This document shows, piece by piece, positions 46,893 to 57,321 of a stretch of DNA of 64,000 nucleotides. The stretch is from assembly GCF_901709675.1 (NCBI RefSeq), contig NC_051089.1:5374476-5438475 (forward strand), read 5' to 3'. The DNA comes from Syngnathus acus (Eukaryota > Chordata > Actinopteri > Syngnathiformes > Syngnathidae). The notes below the pieces were generated by a model that was given only the letters and a program-made list of their open reading frames with translations, made no database searches and was not told the DNA's origin. Every line of letters begins with the position of its first letter. The stretch's first letter is position 1. Both the position numbers and the translations under genes were made by a program.

Positions 46893-46992
46893 ACATTTTG
46901 GACTAGTTGTTGTCACTTCATTGGATTTCATCAATAAAAAGGCAAGTACCTAAACTCTATTTTTGCATTTGCTTTATTTTCGGAAGACTTTT
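46893..46992. repeat. Duplicated copy of the pkm 3' end
   Basis: About 100 bp matching 44343-44440, including GATTTCATCAATAAA, GGCAAGTACCTAAACTC and TTATTTTCGGAAGAC. It marks the junction of a tandem duplication whose units run roughly 44345-46895 and 46895-49835. The plus-strand AATAAA (46933-46938) is stranded between two minus-strand genes. The minus-strand AATAAA (46973-46978) serves dhdh copy B. Confidence 0.85.
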
Positions 46993-47099
46993 CTCAACTT
47001 GCCCCCCCCCCAAAAAAAATCTTTAAAAGGGTGAATTTGATTGTAAGTTAGACACTTACACTCCGAAATAAGGCTGTCAACAACAACAAAAAAGAAAAT

Positions 47100-49589
47100 T
47101 CAGTCATACACCACTCCAACTTGTTTAAGAATTTCTTCTTTGACTTCAGCCAGCAGCAGCGAATCTGCGTGAGACATGATTGGGCACTCCTTCATTCCTG
47201 CAGTGGAGAAAAAGCACATGATTATTCTCAGAAATACATCTCTAAATTAATAGATGCCTAGTCCTATAAATTACATGTTCCCTCGCGAACCTCATCGCAA
47301 CAGTTTTGTTCATCTGCCTTTGTACCTTTGAGCAAACACTGTCGGACCTCCTCCGCCTCGTAGCGCAACCCCGTGCTATGGACAAAGTTGAGGGGCAAGT
47401 GAGGCTCCGGGAGAGGGTACTTCTTCTCCTTCCCATTCACCACCATGACTTCAGGACACCACATGTGTGATGGGTACTGAGCAAACATTAAGAAAACAAA
47501 TTTGGTAGGGAGGAGGGGTGGAGAAACCTGTTTAACATCATTCTCTAGTGTTGCTTTGTTTAATATAAGCGGCAATAACGTGCAAGTTAGCACAAGTATA
47601 ATCGTCAGTAATGTACCCGGATTAGCCCCTTGGTGCCAACCACAATGGCATCATTGGAGAGCTGCAAGCCCGAGGAGCTGGTGAACACGGCCATCCTGTT
47701 TTTGGAGAACTTGAGCGTCACCACCAAGGTCTCGTCCACACCTGCAAAAATATATTCACACGTATAGGATGTCTCCTGAATTTAATATCGTTCTTTTCTT
47801 CCCTTACCAGTATCCAGGATGACTCCCTCGGTTTTGATGCTCTCTGGCCTCTCTCCGCCGTACACCATGATGGAGAACTGCAGCGGGTAGATGCCGATAT
47901 CCAGCAGCGCTCCCCCACCAAGTTCCTTGAGCTCCAATCTCGGCAAAGGCAGCACGGACAGGCCAAACTCGGACCGGACCATCCTCACGTCACCGATCTC
48001 TCCCTGGGCGATCAGCCTCCGGAGCTCTCGGTAGGCCGGGAAAAAACGGGCCCAAATGGCCTGAAAAAGACCCAAACACCAGATTCATTCAAGTGAGGTA
48101 AGAAACTCTTTTTAATGATTATAAATAGAGAAGAAATGTATGCCCCTGAAGCGCCCTCCAAAAATATGAGGTCACCATGTGAGTGTTGTTTGCGCTGTGA
48201 CAACCTGCTCTTCAGTTACCTCCATGAAAAAGACGTTGTTTTTCTTGGCACAGGCCAGGATCTCCTTGACCTCCTTGGTGGTCATGCCCAGGGATTTCTC
48301 ACACAGGACAGGCTTCTTGGCATTAAGGAAAAGCAAGCAGGAGCTCAGGTGGTTGGTCTGGATAGTGCCGATATACACCACATCTGCGCAGAGGGAGAGA
48401 AGATTATGCTGACAAAGCACAAAATAGACCCAACGAGCCTGACGTGATCACTGACCGATGTTGGGATCTTTGGCCAGCTCCTCGTAGCTGCCGTACGTTC
48501 GAGGGATGTTGTGCGTTTTGCCAAACTTTTTTGCATCCTCTAAACTGCGGGCAGCCACCGCCACAGCCTGTCAATCAAAATCAAAATATTCTTCAAATCC
48601 ATACGTCCATTTACTACGCAAGCAAGAGGTGGGGGTTATTTTTCATAAATCGTAAAACGCTATTAATAAAATAAAATATGCAAAAAAGACATTTTGACAA
48701 AATTACTAAGATAAGCAAATTTAGCTTCAGCGCCTTCTGTTGGGAGCAGTGTCATATGACTGTGTAGCAGTCATGCTGCGCCTGAACTTTATTAGGCCAC
48801 GAGCTGATAGTTTACATTTCAAACCTAACTCTTTCAGACATGTGCTGTCATGCACACTGTTAACATGACACCTCTGATCTACTGCTGAGAGGATGTCTCC
48901 TCTTTCAACTATAACCGCTTCAAACTACAAGGCATGTGGAGGAAAAGGAAACCCGTTATCATTAAATTATATTAGGTTAATTTAAATAATTGATTTTGAT
49001 TTCTGTAACATTCAATATACTGTACATATTATTCTATTTGACTATCACTCAATGTTAAGCTACAGGCAAAGAAAAAGAGCATTGGTGAAAACACACAAAT
49101 ATATACAAACTCATGTTTTTAGTGGTAACTTTTTGTTATTGTCATCGCTATTTTTTACATTTATTTTTCACAAATAATTGAAAGAAATCATAATATGCCA
49201 TCAAGCAAGTCAGATTTTTTTTACATTGTATCAATTTCTTCTCACTTCATTGATAAAGCATTTTATTAATCCTTCCCAAAAAGGTCAAAAAGAAAATTTC
49301 ACTTCAATGATAAAGCATTGTATTCATCCTTCCCAAAAAGTAGGTCAAATATTTTCAGTCACTTAAGCTGAAATAAATTTTGCTCACAGACAATAGTGTT
49401 AACTTCCTCCTAGGCAGCAGCAGTATTGAGCAAATGTGCCAAACTAAAAACGAGTCTCAATATGTGCTCTAGGTGTGTCCGAGCAGCTCATGGTGGTACC
49501 TGGTGGTCTTCAGCTGGAAGCGTTTTCATGGCCACCATGAAGTCATGACTGATCTTGCCGGCGCTGCAGATTCCCCATCTGGTTGCCAT
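47100..49589 (-). CDS. dhdh: Dihydrodiol dehydrogenase, copy B, intact
   Basis: Exons 49589-49500, 48567-48456, 48383-48220, 48060-47808, 47741-47617, 47476-47326, 47197-47100. They sum to 993 nt, 330 aa, all with AG/GT junctions. Family: Gfo/Idh/MocA-type dimeric trans-dihydrodiol dehydrogenase, which oxidises aromatic trans-dihydrodiols to catechols and D-xylose to xylonolactone with NADP+ in the cytosol. Seen: N-terminal [17 protein letters not shown] nucleotide-binding turn, [10 protein letters not shown] (Lys kept, usual Pro changed to Ser), [13 protein letters not shown], and [22 protein letters not shown] carrying the conserved Tyr region. The C-terminus ends KQVGVVYD. About 330 residues is the family's usual length (human 334). 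Transcribed toward pkm. Confidence 0.93.
48600..49370. other. dhdh copy B intron 1, AT-rich insertion
   Basis: About 900 bp separates exons 1 and 2 of copy B, against about 600 in copy A. The additional DNA is AT-rich and contains a tandemly repeated motif, TTCATTGATAAAGCATT with CCTTCCCAAAAAG, at 49245-49290 and 49300-49340. No other gene. Confidence 0.55.
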
Positions 49590-49639
49590 GTTTGCAGATG
49601 TGTGAGTGGATCCGAGAGCAGGGGATCACAGCTCGAAAG

Positions 49640-49670
49640 TCAGACGAGTGAGTGAGTGAGTGAGTGAGGA
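49640..49670. repeat. (GTGA)n microsatellite
   Basis: Six or so GTGA/GAGT tetranucleotides about 60 bp upstream of the copy B start codon, in its likely promoter or 5' UTR. Confidence 0.85.
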
Positions 49671-49839
49671 TCGTTGAGTCGGGCGCAACAGGAAATTCTT
49701 GCTCAGTGTTCTTTCATACGATTCAATTGGCTCACTTGTTTGCAAACGTCAGGAAGTGTCAAATTTCCTCAGCTTGTGTTGTTTGGGTTTTTTCCACTTG
49801 CACTCCTCATACAGTTTGTACATTTTGGGTGGGTGATTG

Positions 49840-50477
49840 ACAGGTCAGTCAAGCACACTATACGTACGAATAAAAGGTGAACGGGTTTCGACCGTTAAAA
49901 AAAAAAAAAAAAAGTTAGCAGTGTGCCTAAAAGGGAGGCTTTGCTTGCACAGTCAAATGAAACAAACACGCACATAACTTATGTAACATCCAAGAAAGCA
50001 AAAAAGCAGCTAAGTGGAAAAATACCCAGCCACAACATTCTCATGTGATCCCCCCACAAGCACTGTAGCAGACAATTCTGCATTCAAAGCGATAACAATG
50101 CTCATGCTTGTTTTCAATGTGGCAACAATATTTTGTGGTGTAACAATAGTTTGACTTCCTGAAGCGGTGCAGCATGTTTGAAATTGTTAACGTACTGCTT
50201 TGCTTAGGGCATCGCTGATCTTGTTTCCCCCTGAGGAAACCTGCTTAGCTGAAGATCATAAAAACTGCACAGATATTCTAAACCTGCATTACCTGGCAGT
50301 GAGCCAGATGTGCTAACTACTCTTGCTAATCACAATAATAGAAATATTGTTGAAATAGTAACCCGGTTTAAAAGAAACAATAACCACTTTTTTTTTTTCT
50401 TTATTTATCTTTTTGACTAACAATTTAGGCAATAAGCACAGAGAAGGATGGTGTCAAAAATCGAATGAGTTGGACGC
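49840..50477. other. Spacer between dhdh copies B and C
   Basis: No gene found. Includes an A-run at 49897-49913 and, at 50400-50405, TTTATT (AATAAA on the minus strand), a likely poly(A) signal for copy C 73 bp past its stop. Confidence 0.6.
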
Positions 50478-53400
50478 TTAGCTCGAATCTTGGCTGTAGA
50501 CCACGCCCACCTGCCTTCGTACTTCATCCTCCACTTCGGCCAGCAGAAGTGAGTCGGCGTGCGACATCACGGGACTCTCCTTCAGTCCTGCAGTGAAGAC
50601 AACAAAACAAATGTTTGTCCATAACAAATGTGACTAATTTGATTCATTTTAGGGTATTTCATCAACAGCTTCATCACAATACCTTTGAGCAAACACTGTC
50701 GGACCGCTTCGGCCTCGTAGCGCATTCCCGTGCTGTTGAAGAAGTTGAGGGCTACGTCAGACTCTGGAACAGGATACTGTGTCTTCTTCCCGTTGACCAC
50801 CAAAGAGGTGGGGCACCACATGTGAGCAGGGATCTATACGATGATGAATTTGATTTGTTAAGTGTGCAGCAATAAGTAAAGCTAATTCTAGTTCATCCAG
50901 TTTGGACAGATAACTAAAAAGTCTGCATTCCTACCCTGATGTTGCCATTGGTGCCCACAATGACGGCGTCGTTGTTTAGCTCCATTCCTGAGGAGCACGT
51001 GATCACGGCCATGCGGCCTTTGGAGAACTTGAGAGTGACCACCACGGTCTCGTCCACTCCTGGAAACATACGGTACAAGTTGTATGATTGGGAAACACCT
51101 CAGTAGACTTTTGCTTTTTTCATGCAACATTTAACATGTTATGCACCATTCTCCGTACAGACTCCCATGGCCTTGATGCTCTGGGGCTTTTCTCCGCCGT
51201 ACACCATGATGGAGAACTGCAGCGGGTAAATGCCGAGGTCCAGCAATGTTCCCGCGCCCAACTCCTTGTCCATGGATCGGGGCAAATGCATGAGTGACTG
51301 GCCAAATTCGGCCTTCACCATCTTCACCTCACCCAGCTCCCCATGAGTCAGCAGCCGGCGCATCTCCACTGAGGCTGGGAAAAATCGACTCCACACGGCC
51401 TGGAACAGAAGTTCAGAAGTGATTTTCACTCTGAGCACGGTTGTGAACGACGTGATATAAAGCTGTAGACAAATGCTTTGCTTTATTTACCATTTAAAAG
51501 GTTCTGGGAAATATCACAGCCAAGTTGAGTGGATTTCTCACCATGGATGAGATAAATGTGTGATTTTTAGCTATGATCTTACATTTCCTTGAGTTTGTTT
51601 CTGTTTTTAATGCGCTATCCATGAAAATCAAAGCTCTATTTCTTCTGAAAGCGCAATCACCTCCATGAGGAAAACATTGTTCCTCTTGGCCGAGTCCAGA
51701 ATCTCCTTCACCTCTTTTGCATTCATGGCCAGAGGCTTCTCACATAAAACATTTTTTTGGGCATCCATGAAGAGCAAACAGCTCTTCAGGTGGTACGGGT
51801 GGATCACGCCGACATACACCACGTCTACAAACACAGACGGAGAGCCGACAATGATTTATTTTAGTTGACGGTAAGTCCACAGGGCCCTTGATACAAACCG
51901 ACCGATGTTCGGATCTCGGGCCAATTCTTCATAGCTGCCGTATGCTGATGGGATGCTGTGCTTTTTGCTGAACTCCTGTGCACGCTCCAAGTTGCGGGCA
52001 GCCACCGCCACAACCTGTTAAAACACAATTTGATGAGGAAATAAATGTTCTGTGTTGGCTTTCTTAGGTTAGTTGGAGATTTTATGCCACCACACAAGTC
52101 ACTGCTAAAATATTTCAAATGTATCAAGATAAATAGTTGGACATGTCATTCCTGGCTTGTAAAGTGCGTATGTTGCATGACCCCAATAGGAATGTTATAT
52201 CAGTACTGCCGCATTATTAAAGCACCAGAGTCGTTGATGTGCACTTTGGAGCGTAAATAACTAATTGGAAGGAAGAGAAAACTGCAAATATACATAAATG
52301 TGCTTTGCACTTTGTACTGGTCGGACTCGTACGTCTGTCCCTGCGCAATAGTTTTGGCTCGTGAGTGAACGATTCGTTCAAAAGAACGATTTCTTTTTTT
52401 CAGTGAACGAGAGTGAACGAATCACTTCCTAAAGTCTCTTTGGGTAATCTTGATTTTATAACACTTATAGTAGTTTTAAAATAACGTGTATGCATATATA
52501 CGCCTAAATATTGTCATCCAATATATCTACTGCAATTTCACATTAGATTGCTGGTTTGAAATGTACTTTTATTATTATTATTATTAAACATTAAAACCTG
52601 TTAAAACTTGTCTGGTGTTTTATTCCTTGTTTTTTATTTTTTTGGGCATGAAAACAAAAATCTGACATTTGGTTAACTGCTTTATATGAAATATGTATGT
52701 GTTTTACGTTGTGTAATATGTGTTGGTGTCCCCCCCAAATAAAGAGCAAGTAGTCAAATACACATTCTTGACACGTACAAAAAATGCATAAAGTTATTAG
52801 GTACACTTGAAAATGGTGGTGTACCTAATGGAGTGTCCGTGTGACGTCACAGATCAACCAGCCAATCAGGAGGTGGGGGTGAGGGCGGGTGTGGCACTTT
52901 TAACTTTCATTTCAGCTTTGGCCATGATTTTTCCCTAATGAAGTGGCCTGTTATTAGGTACACCTGAAAATGGCGGCGTACCTAAAGGAGTGTCCGTGTG
53001 ATGTCACAGATCAAACAGCCAATCAGAAAGTGGGGGTGAGGGCGGGTGTGGCACTTTTCACTTAAACCAGGGGGGCCAACCTCCAGTCCACGAAGGGCCG
53101 CGTTCCAACATGTTTTCCAAGTGACCCTCGTTAAGCGCACCTGCGTGAAAAGTTTTAGCTCCTTTCACGTTCTGCAGGAGCTAAAACTTTTCACGCAGGT
53201 GCACTTAACGAGGGAATCACACAGACACTCCATTAGGTACACCGCCATTTTCAAGTGTACCTAATAACAGGCCACTTTATTAGGGAAATATCATGGTCAA
53301 AGGTCACAGGTGTCAAGCTCTAGTCCTCGGGGCCGCGTTCCAACATGTTTTCCAAGATTCCCTCGTTAAATGCACCTGCGTGAAAAGTTTTAGCTCATTT

Positions 53401-56400
53401 CACGTTCTGCAGGAGCTAAAACTTTTCACGCAGGTGCACTTAACGAGGGAATCACACAGACACTCCATTAGGTACACCGCCATTTTCAAGTGTACCTAAT
53501 AACAGGCCACTTTATTAGGGAAATATCATGGTCAAAGGTCACAGGTGTCAAGCTCTAGTCCTCGGGGCCGCGTTCCAACATGTTTGCCAAGATTCCCTCG
53601 TTAAGTGCACCTGCGTGAAAAGTTTTAGCTCCTGCAGAACGTGAAAGGAGCTAAAACTTTTCACGCAGGTGCGCTTAACGAGGGTCACTTGGAAAACATG
53701 TTGGAACGCGGCCCTTCGAGGACTGGAGGTTGGCCCCCCTGGTTTAAGTGAAAAGTGCCACACCCGCCCTCACCCCCACTTTCTGATTGGCTGTTTGATC
53801 TGTGACTTCACACAGACACTCCATTAGGTACACCGCCATTTTCAAGTGTACCTAATACAGGCCACTTTATTAGGGAAATATCATGGTCAAAGGTCACAGG
53901 TGTCAAGCTCTAGTCCTCGGGGCCGCGTTCCAACATGTTTTCCAAGATTCCCTCGTTAAGTGCACCTGCGTGAAAAGTTTTAGCTCCTGCAGAACGTGAA
54001 AGGAGCTAAAACTTTTCACGCAGGTGTGCTTAACGAGGGTCACTTGGAAAACATGTTGGAACGCGGCCCTTCGAGGACTGGAGGTTGGCACCCCTGGTTT
54101 AAGTGAAAAGTGCCACACCCGCCCTCACCCCCACTTTCTGATTGGCTGTTTGATCTGTGACGTCACTCGGACACTCCATTAGGTACACCGCCATTTTTGG
54201 GTGTACCTAATCACAGGCCACTTCATTAGGGAAAAATCACGGTCAAAGTTTAAATGAAAGTGAAAAGTGCCACACCCGCCCTCACCCCCACTTTCTGATT
54301 GGCTGGTTGATCTGTGACGTCACTCGGACACTCCATTAGGTACACCGCCATTTTTGGGTGTACCTAATCACAGGCCACTTCATTAGGGAAAAATCACGGC
54401 CAAAGTTTAAATGAAAGTGAAAAGTGCCACACCCGCCCTCATCCCCACTTTCTGATTGGCTGTTTGGTCTGTGACGTAATTCGGACACTCTATTAGGTAC
54501 ACCGTCATTTTCAGGTTCGTTCGCGAAGATTCACGAGTGAGTGACAGACAGCATTGCTGCTATGCCATTGCCAGCCGACACACGTTATGCCTGCCGACAT
54601 TGATGTTTTAATTTTGTATTTTTGTTGACTTGTAGTTGATGGTGTTATTATACCGAATGTGTTTGAATAAAAGGTTGAAAAAACCCTGTTATGTCAACAT
54701 TTGCTATTTCTGGGGACATCAACTCATATAACAACGTAAAACACATACATATTGTCATATAAAGCAGTTAATCAAATTTCTGATTTTTATGTTTTAATTG
54801 GCCAATATAAAAACAAGGAATAAAACACCAAACAAGTTTTGACATAAATGTTTATTAAAATAATAATAATGAATGAATCTTTATTTCGAACATGATTTAA
54901 GAATAAAATCAATAAAAAACAAACAAAAACAAACAATATATATCACTGTTCGAAAAGGTAATAATAATATATAAATATTATTATTGTAATATAATAATAA
55001 AAGCAAATTTCGAACCAGCAATTTAATGTGAAATTGCAGTAGATATATTGGATAACAATATTTAGGCGTATATATGCATACATGTTATTTTAAGTGTTAT
55101 AAAATCAAGATTACCCAAAGAGAAGCATAATCTCCCTATTGTTGTATGACGGCGCATTCCCTTCATGCAATAAAGTTAGCCGTTAGCTTGGAGAAAACGT
55201 GCATAAAAGAAGTGGTGTTTCAGTGAGTGGTTCTTTCTTTCCTTGGCAAATCGTAAATCGACATTCTGGCTTACACAGTTCACGCCTGGAGGGAGATGCA
55301 ACACGTTCACTGACTGATACGTTGATGCACGGGAAGGAAGGCAGTTCACCCATTCACTCTTACGCGAACGAGAAAGTCAGGATTCGTTCCCTCACTGATC
55401 TGTTCTCGCGATGAACTGGAAATGCAAAGCACTGACTTGTTCACTCACAGCTCCGTTCAGTTGGTGAACGGGAAATGCAATTGACGACTCGGTCGTGAAC
55501 GGGAAGTTATTAAGATTAAAGATTAAAGTTAAAGATTAAAGTCCCAATGATCGTCACACACACACCTGGGTGTGGTGAAATTTGTCCTCTGCATTTAACC
55601 CATCCCCGTGTGATTTTAATCCATCCCCTGGGGGAGAGGGGAGCAGTGAGCAGCAGCGGTGCCGCGCTCGGGAATCAGTTGGTGATCTAACCCCCCAATT
55701 CCAACCCTTAATGCTGAGTGCCAAGCAGGGAGGCAATGGGTCCCATTTTTATAGTCTTTGGTATGACCCGGCCGGGGTTTGAACCCACAACCTTCCAGTC
55801 TCAGGGCGGACACTCTACCACTAGGCCACTGAGCTGGTCATTATGTCATTTTCTTCTTCGTTTTGTTTAACGGGGAGGTGGCACCAGCTTCAATGCGCAT
55901 TACCGACATCTACTGGTTGAAGTCATATGAACTGAAAAAAGAACGAATCACAGTTCATGGACACTTCAATAGGTACACCACACGAGGTTAAATTAAAAAT
56001 AAATAAATAAAATAAAATAAAAAAATAAAATAAATAAAGTGTAGCGACGATTCAAGTCAAGTCACGTTTATTTATATAGCCCTAAATCACAAGCAGTCTC
56101 AAAGGGCTTCACATACACAAAACAAATTGACAATTATTCTCAAAGCATCCCCTGATCTTAAGCTCCCAAGATTCGGTGAACGATTCTTTTGAACGAATCT
56201 TTTGAGTGAACTGATTGTAAAGATTCAGTTCACTTACAAGAATTGGAATGCACATCACTACTGAGCAAACGCTAATCGCAAACATTGGATTAAGCAATAC
56301 CAATGTGGGGTAAACACGGTTTGATGATAGTAAAGGAATCACTCGCTGTGCTGATACCTGGTGGTCTTCGAGCGGAAGAGTTTTCAAGGCAGCCGTAAAG

Positions 56401-56447
56401 TCGTGGCTGATTTTGCCTGCGCTGCAAATCCCCCATTTGGTTGCCAT
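50478..56447 (-). CDS. dhdh: Dihydrodiol dehydrogenase, copy C, intact
   Basis: Exons 56447-56358, 52014-51903, 51824-51661, 51399-51147, 51059-50935, 50833-50683, 50587-50478. They total 1005 nt, 334 aa, and all junctions conform. Same family and reaction as copy B. Start [32 protein letters not shown] keeps the full EKP motif with the catalytic lysine; [28 protein letters not shown]-terminus [10 protein letters not shown]. It is clearly diverged from A/B, so this is an older duplicate. Intron 1 is 4.3 kb, against 0.6-0.9 kb in A and B, because it holds the palindromic repeat complex and a SINE. Transcription through strong hairpins could reduce its output (inference). Confidence 0.93.
53066..53445. 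mobile_element. Two partial fold-back MITE copies
   Basis: Left-half copies at about 53068-53212 and 53307-53445. Each runs from the GGCCGCGTTCCAACATG arm through the central CTCATTT/CTCCTTTCACGTTCTGC loop to ACTTAACGAGGGA, then drops straight into the CACACAGACACTCC unit without the outer mirrored arm. They are truncated at the same place, which points to one deletion followed by duplication. Confidence 0.75.
53541..53742. mobile_element. ~200-bp fold-back MITE, full copy 1
   Basis: From CAGGTGTCAAGCTCTAG to its mirrored end CCCCCCTG, it folds almost end to end. GCCGCGTTCCAACATGTTT pairs with AAACATGTTGGAACGCGG, and CACCTGCGTGAAAAGTTTTA pairs with its complement about 45 bp later around a short CTGCAGAACGTG loop. 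hAT-like ends (CAGG...CCTG) are suggestive only. Non-coding; open frames here are hairpin readings. Confidence 0.85.
53898..54098. mobile_element. ~200-bp fold-back MITE, full copy 2
   Basis: Nearly identical to the copy at 53541-53742, with the same mirrored CAGGTGTCAAG...GGCACCCCTG ends and the same central hairpin. It lies 356 bp further on, so the MITE was amplified along with the 157-bp unit, not inserted twice. Confidence 0.85.
54100..54520. repeat. 157-bp tandem repeat, about 2.6 copies
   Basis: Units containing CCACACCCGCCCTCACCCCC, CTGATTGGCTG, GTGACGTCACTCGGACAC and GGTGTACCTAATCACAGG repeat at exactly 157 bp. GTGACGTCAC is a palindromic CRE-like core and ATTGGCT an inverted CCAAT, so each unit carries two promoter-type motifs. 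Confidence 0.9.
55511..55838 (-). mobile_element. tRNA-derived SINE, young copy inside palindrome
   Basis: Minus-strand copy of the SINE at 28878-29195, with the same tRNA-like head (ending 55838), body and (GATTAAA)n tail at 55511-55538. A 66-codon conceptual frame is identical between the two, so both inserted recently. It interrupts the right flank of the palindromic complex, so it arrived after that complex formed. Confidence 0.92.
55985..56040. repeat. (AAAT)n-like A/T-rich run
   Basis: Interrupted AAATAAAT/AAATAAAA repeats within the right rim of the palindromic complex. Simple repeat only. Confidence 0.8.
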
Positions 56448-56506
56448 GTTTGGAAGGAAGTGGTCACGGATCATAATCTGGATGTAATACCCGCAGGATT
56501 CTGCTA

Positions 56507-56519
56507 GATGGCGACAAAG
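56507..56519. promoter_or_regulatory. GCTAGATGGCGAC motif upstream of copy C
   Basis: Lies about 60 bp upstream of the copy C ATG. The word is a partial match to the CTCF core (reverse of CGCCATCTAG), and a nearly identical word occurs at about 33746-33757. Low information; listed as a candidate only. Confidence 0.25.
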
Positions 56520-57099
56520 TCTCACTTATTACATTATTTCTGGGGACATTTACTGTACAGTCAATTTGCCTGATTGTATGTAGACAAGATCAACGTCTAC
56601 GTGCAATTATTGGGGATATACCTTTTTTTTTAGTTTTGTATGTCTGATTATAATAAGATATATCATTGTTAGAATAATACCAAGGAAGTATATTTTCTAT
56701 TTTTCAAATCCATTTTTAAAACATTTATTTTAGTTTTAACCATAGAAAAATATATGCATACACGTGTTGACATTTTTAAATTAACCACATTCATTGTAAT
56801 TTACTTTAAGAATAGTCACTCTTGCAATGGAATTTTTTAAATAACATTTTTTTTTCAAGGAACCACAGTCAATTTACACATGCTGCAGGAGCAAGATTAT
56901 TTTCACCTATAATGTAACAGCAATGTCACAATGCGACCCAAAAGTAAGAATTGAGCCCACACGTGGAAGAACAACACGATAAAATCATTTCATAATTGTA
57001 TCTTTAATGTAGCCTTAGGCACTGGGAATGGGGTGACACGTCGACCGCAATTTCATTTGCACCACGTTCTGTCCCCCTGCGTATTGTGCTGCAGCTGCT

Positions 57100-57250
57100 G
57101 AGGGTTAGGGTTAGTGTTAAGGTTAGGTTTAGGGTTTTGGTGTTGATGTTAAAGTTTAGGATTAGGGTTAGTTAAGGTTAGGGTTAGGTTTAAGGTTTAG
57201 GCGTAAAAGGTTAGGGTTTCGACGCATGCTTTTAAAACTACGGTTAGGGC
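57100..57250. repeat. TTAGGG-rich degenerate telomere-like block
   Basis: Many GGGTTAGG, AAGGTTAGG and GGTTTAGG words in about 150 bp, plus-strand G-rich, immediately downstream of the copy D stop codon. Same family as the CCCTAA-oriented arrays at 17050 and 61130, in opposite orientation. Confidence 0.8.
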
Positions 57251-57321
57251 TTTGAAGTAGAGTTTCAAGCTGTTTGCTTTTTGATGGGGACAGTCTCTGG
57301 GTTCAAGTCAGGTGAAGGTGG

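Larger units (their letters stand above)
52780..54520. repeat. Inverted array of 157-bp units with fold-back inserts
   Basis: The word GGAGTGTCCG occurs in plus orientation at 52830 and 52987 (spacing 157). ACACTCCATT, marking the opposite orientation, occurs at 53225, 53460, 53816, 54171 and 54328, with a variant at 54485. Spacings are 235, 356, 355, 157 and 157. 356 is about 157 plus 199, the size of the hairpin MITE. Orientation flips near 53100-53220. Each unit carries TTAGGTACACCGCC with its partial mirror GTGTACCTAA, so units are themselves hairpin-forming. Confidence 0.85.
52355..56255. mobile_element. Nested palindromic repeat complex in dhdh copy C intron 1
   Basis: Three layers. 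The outer rims have GTGAACGATTCGTTC-type words at 52370-52430, 55925-55960 and 56172-56245, with related words at 54513-54545 and 55370-55500. The middle arms at about 52435-52745 and 54700-55122 are reverse complements over ~310-420 bp (CTTTGGGTAATCTTGATTTT against AAAATCAAGATTACCCAAAG). The core (52780-54520) is an inverted array of 157-bp units, some carrying a ~200-bp fold-back MITE. No transposase frame is evident. A SINE sits in the right part. Confidence 0.8.

Noticed and set aside
53046-54118. Four near-identical ~70-aa frames on both strands reading [16 protein letters not shown]
   Set aside because: They are translations through the fold-back MITE hairpins; the same peptide appears from both strands because the DNA is palindromic.
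52780-54520. CRISPR-like regularly spaced repeats
   Set aside because: Units are contiguous, hairpin-forming and in both orientations, in a vertebrate genome; there are no unique spacers and no cas genes.
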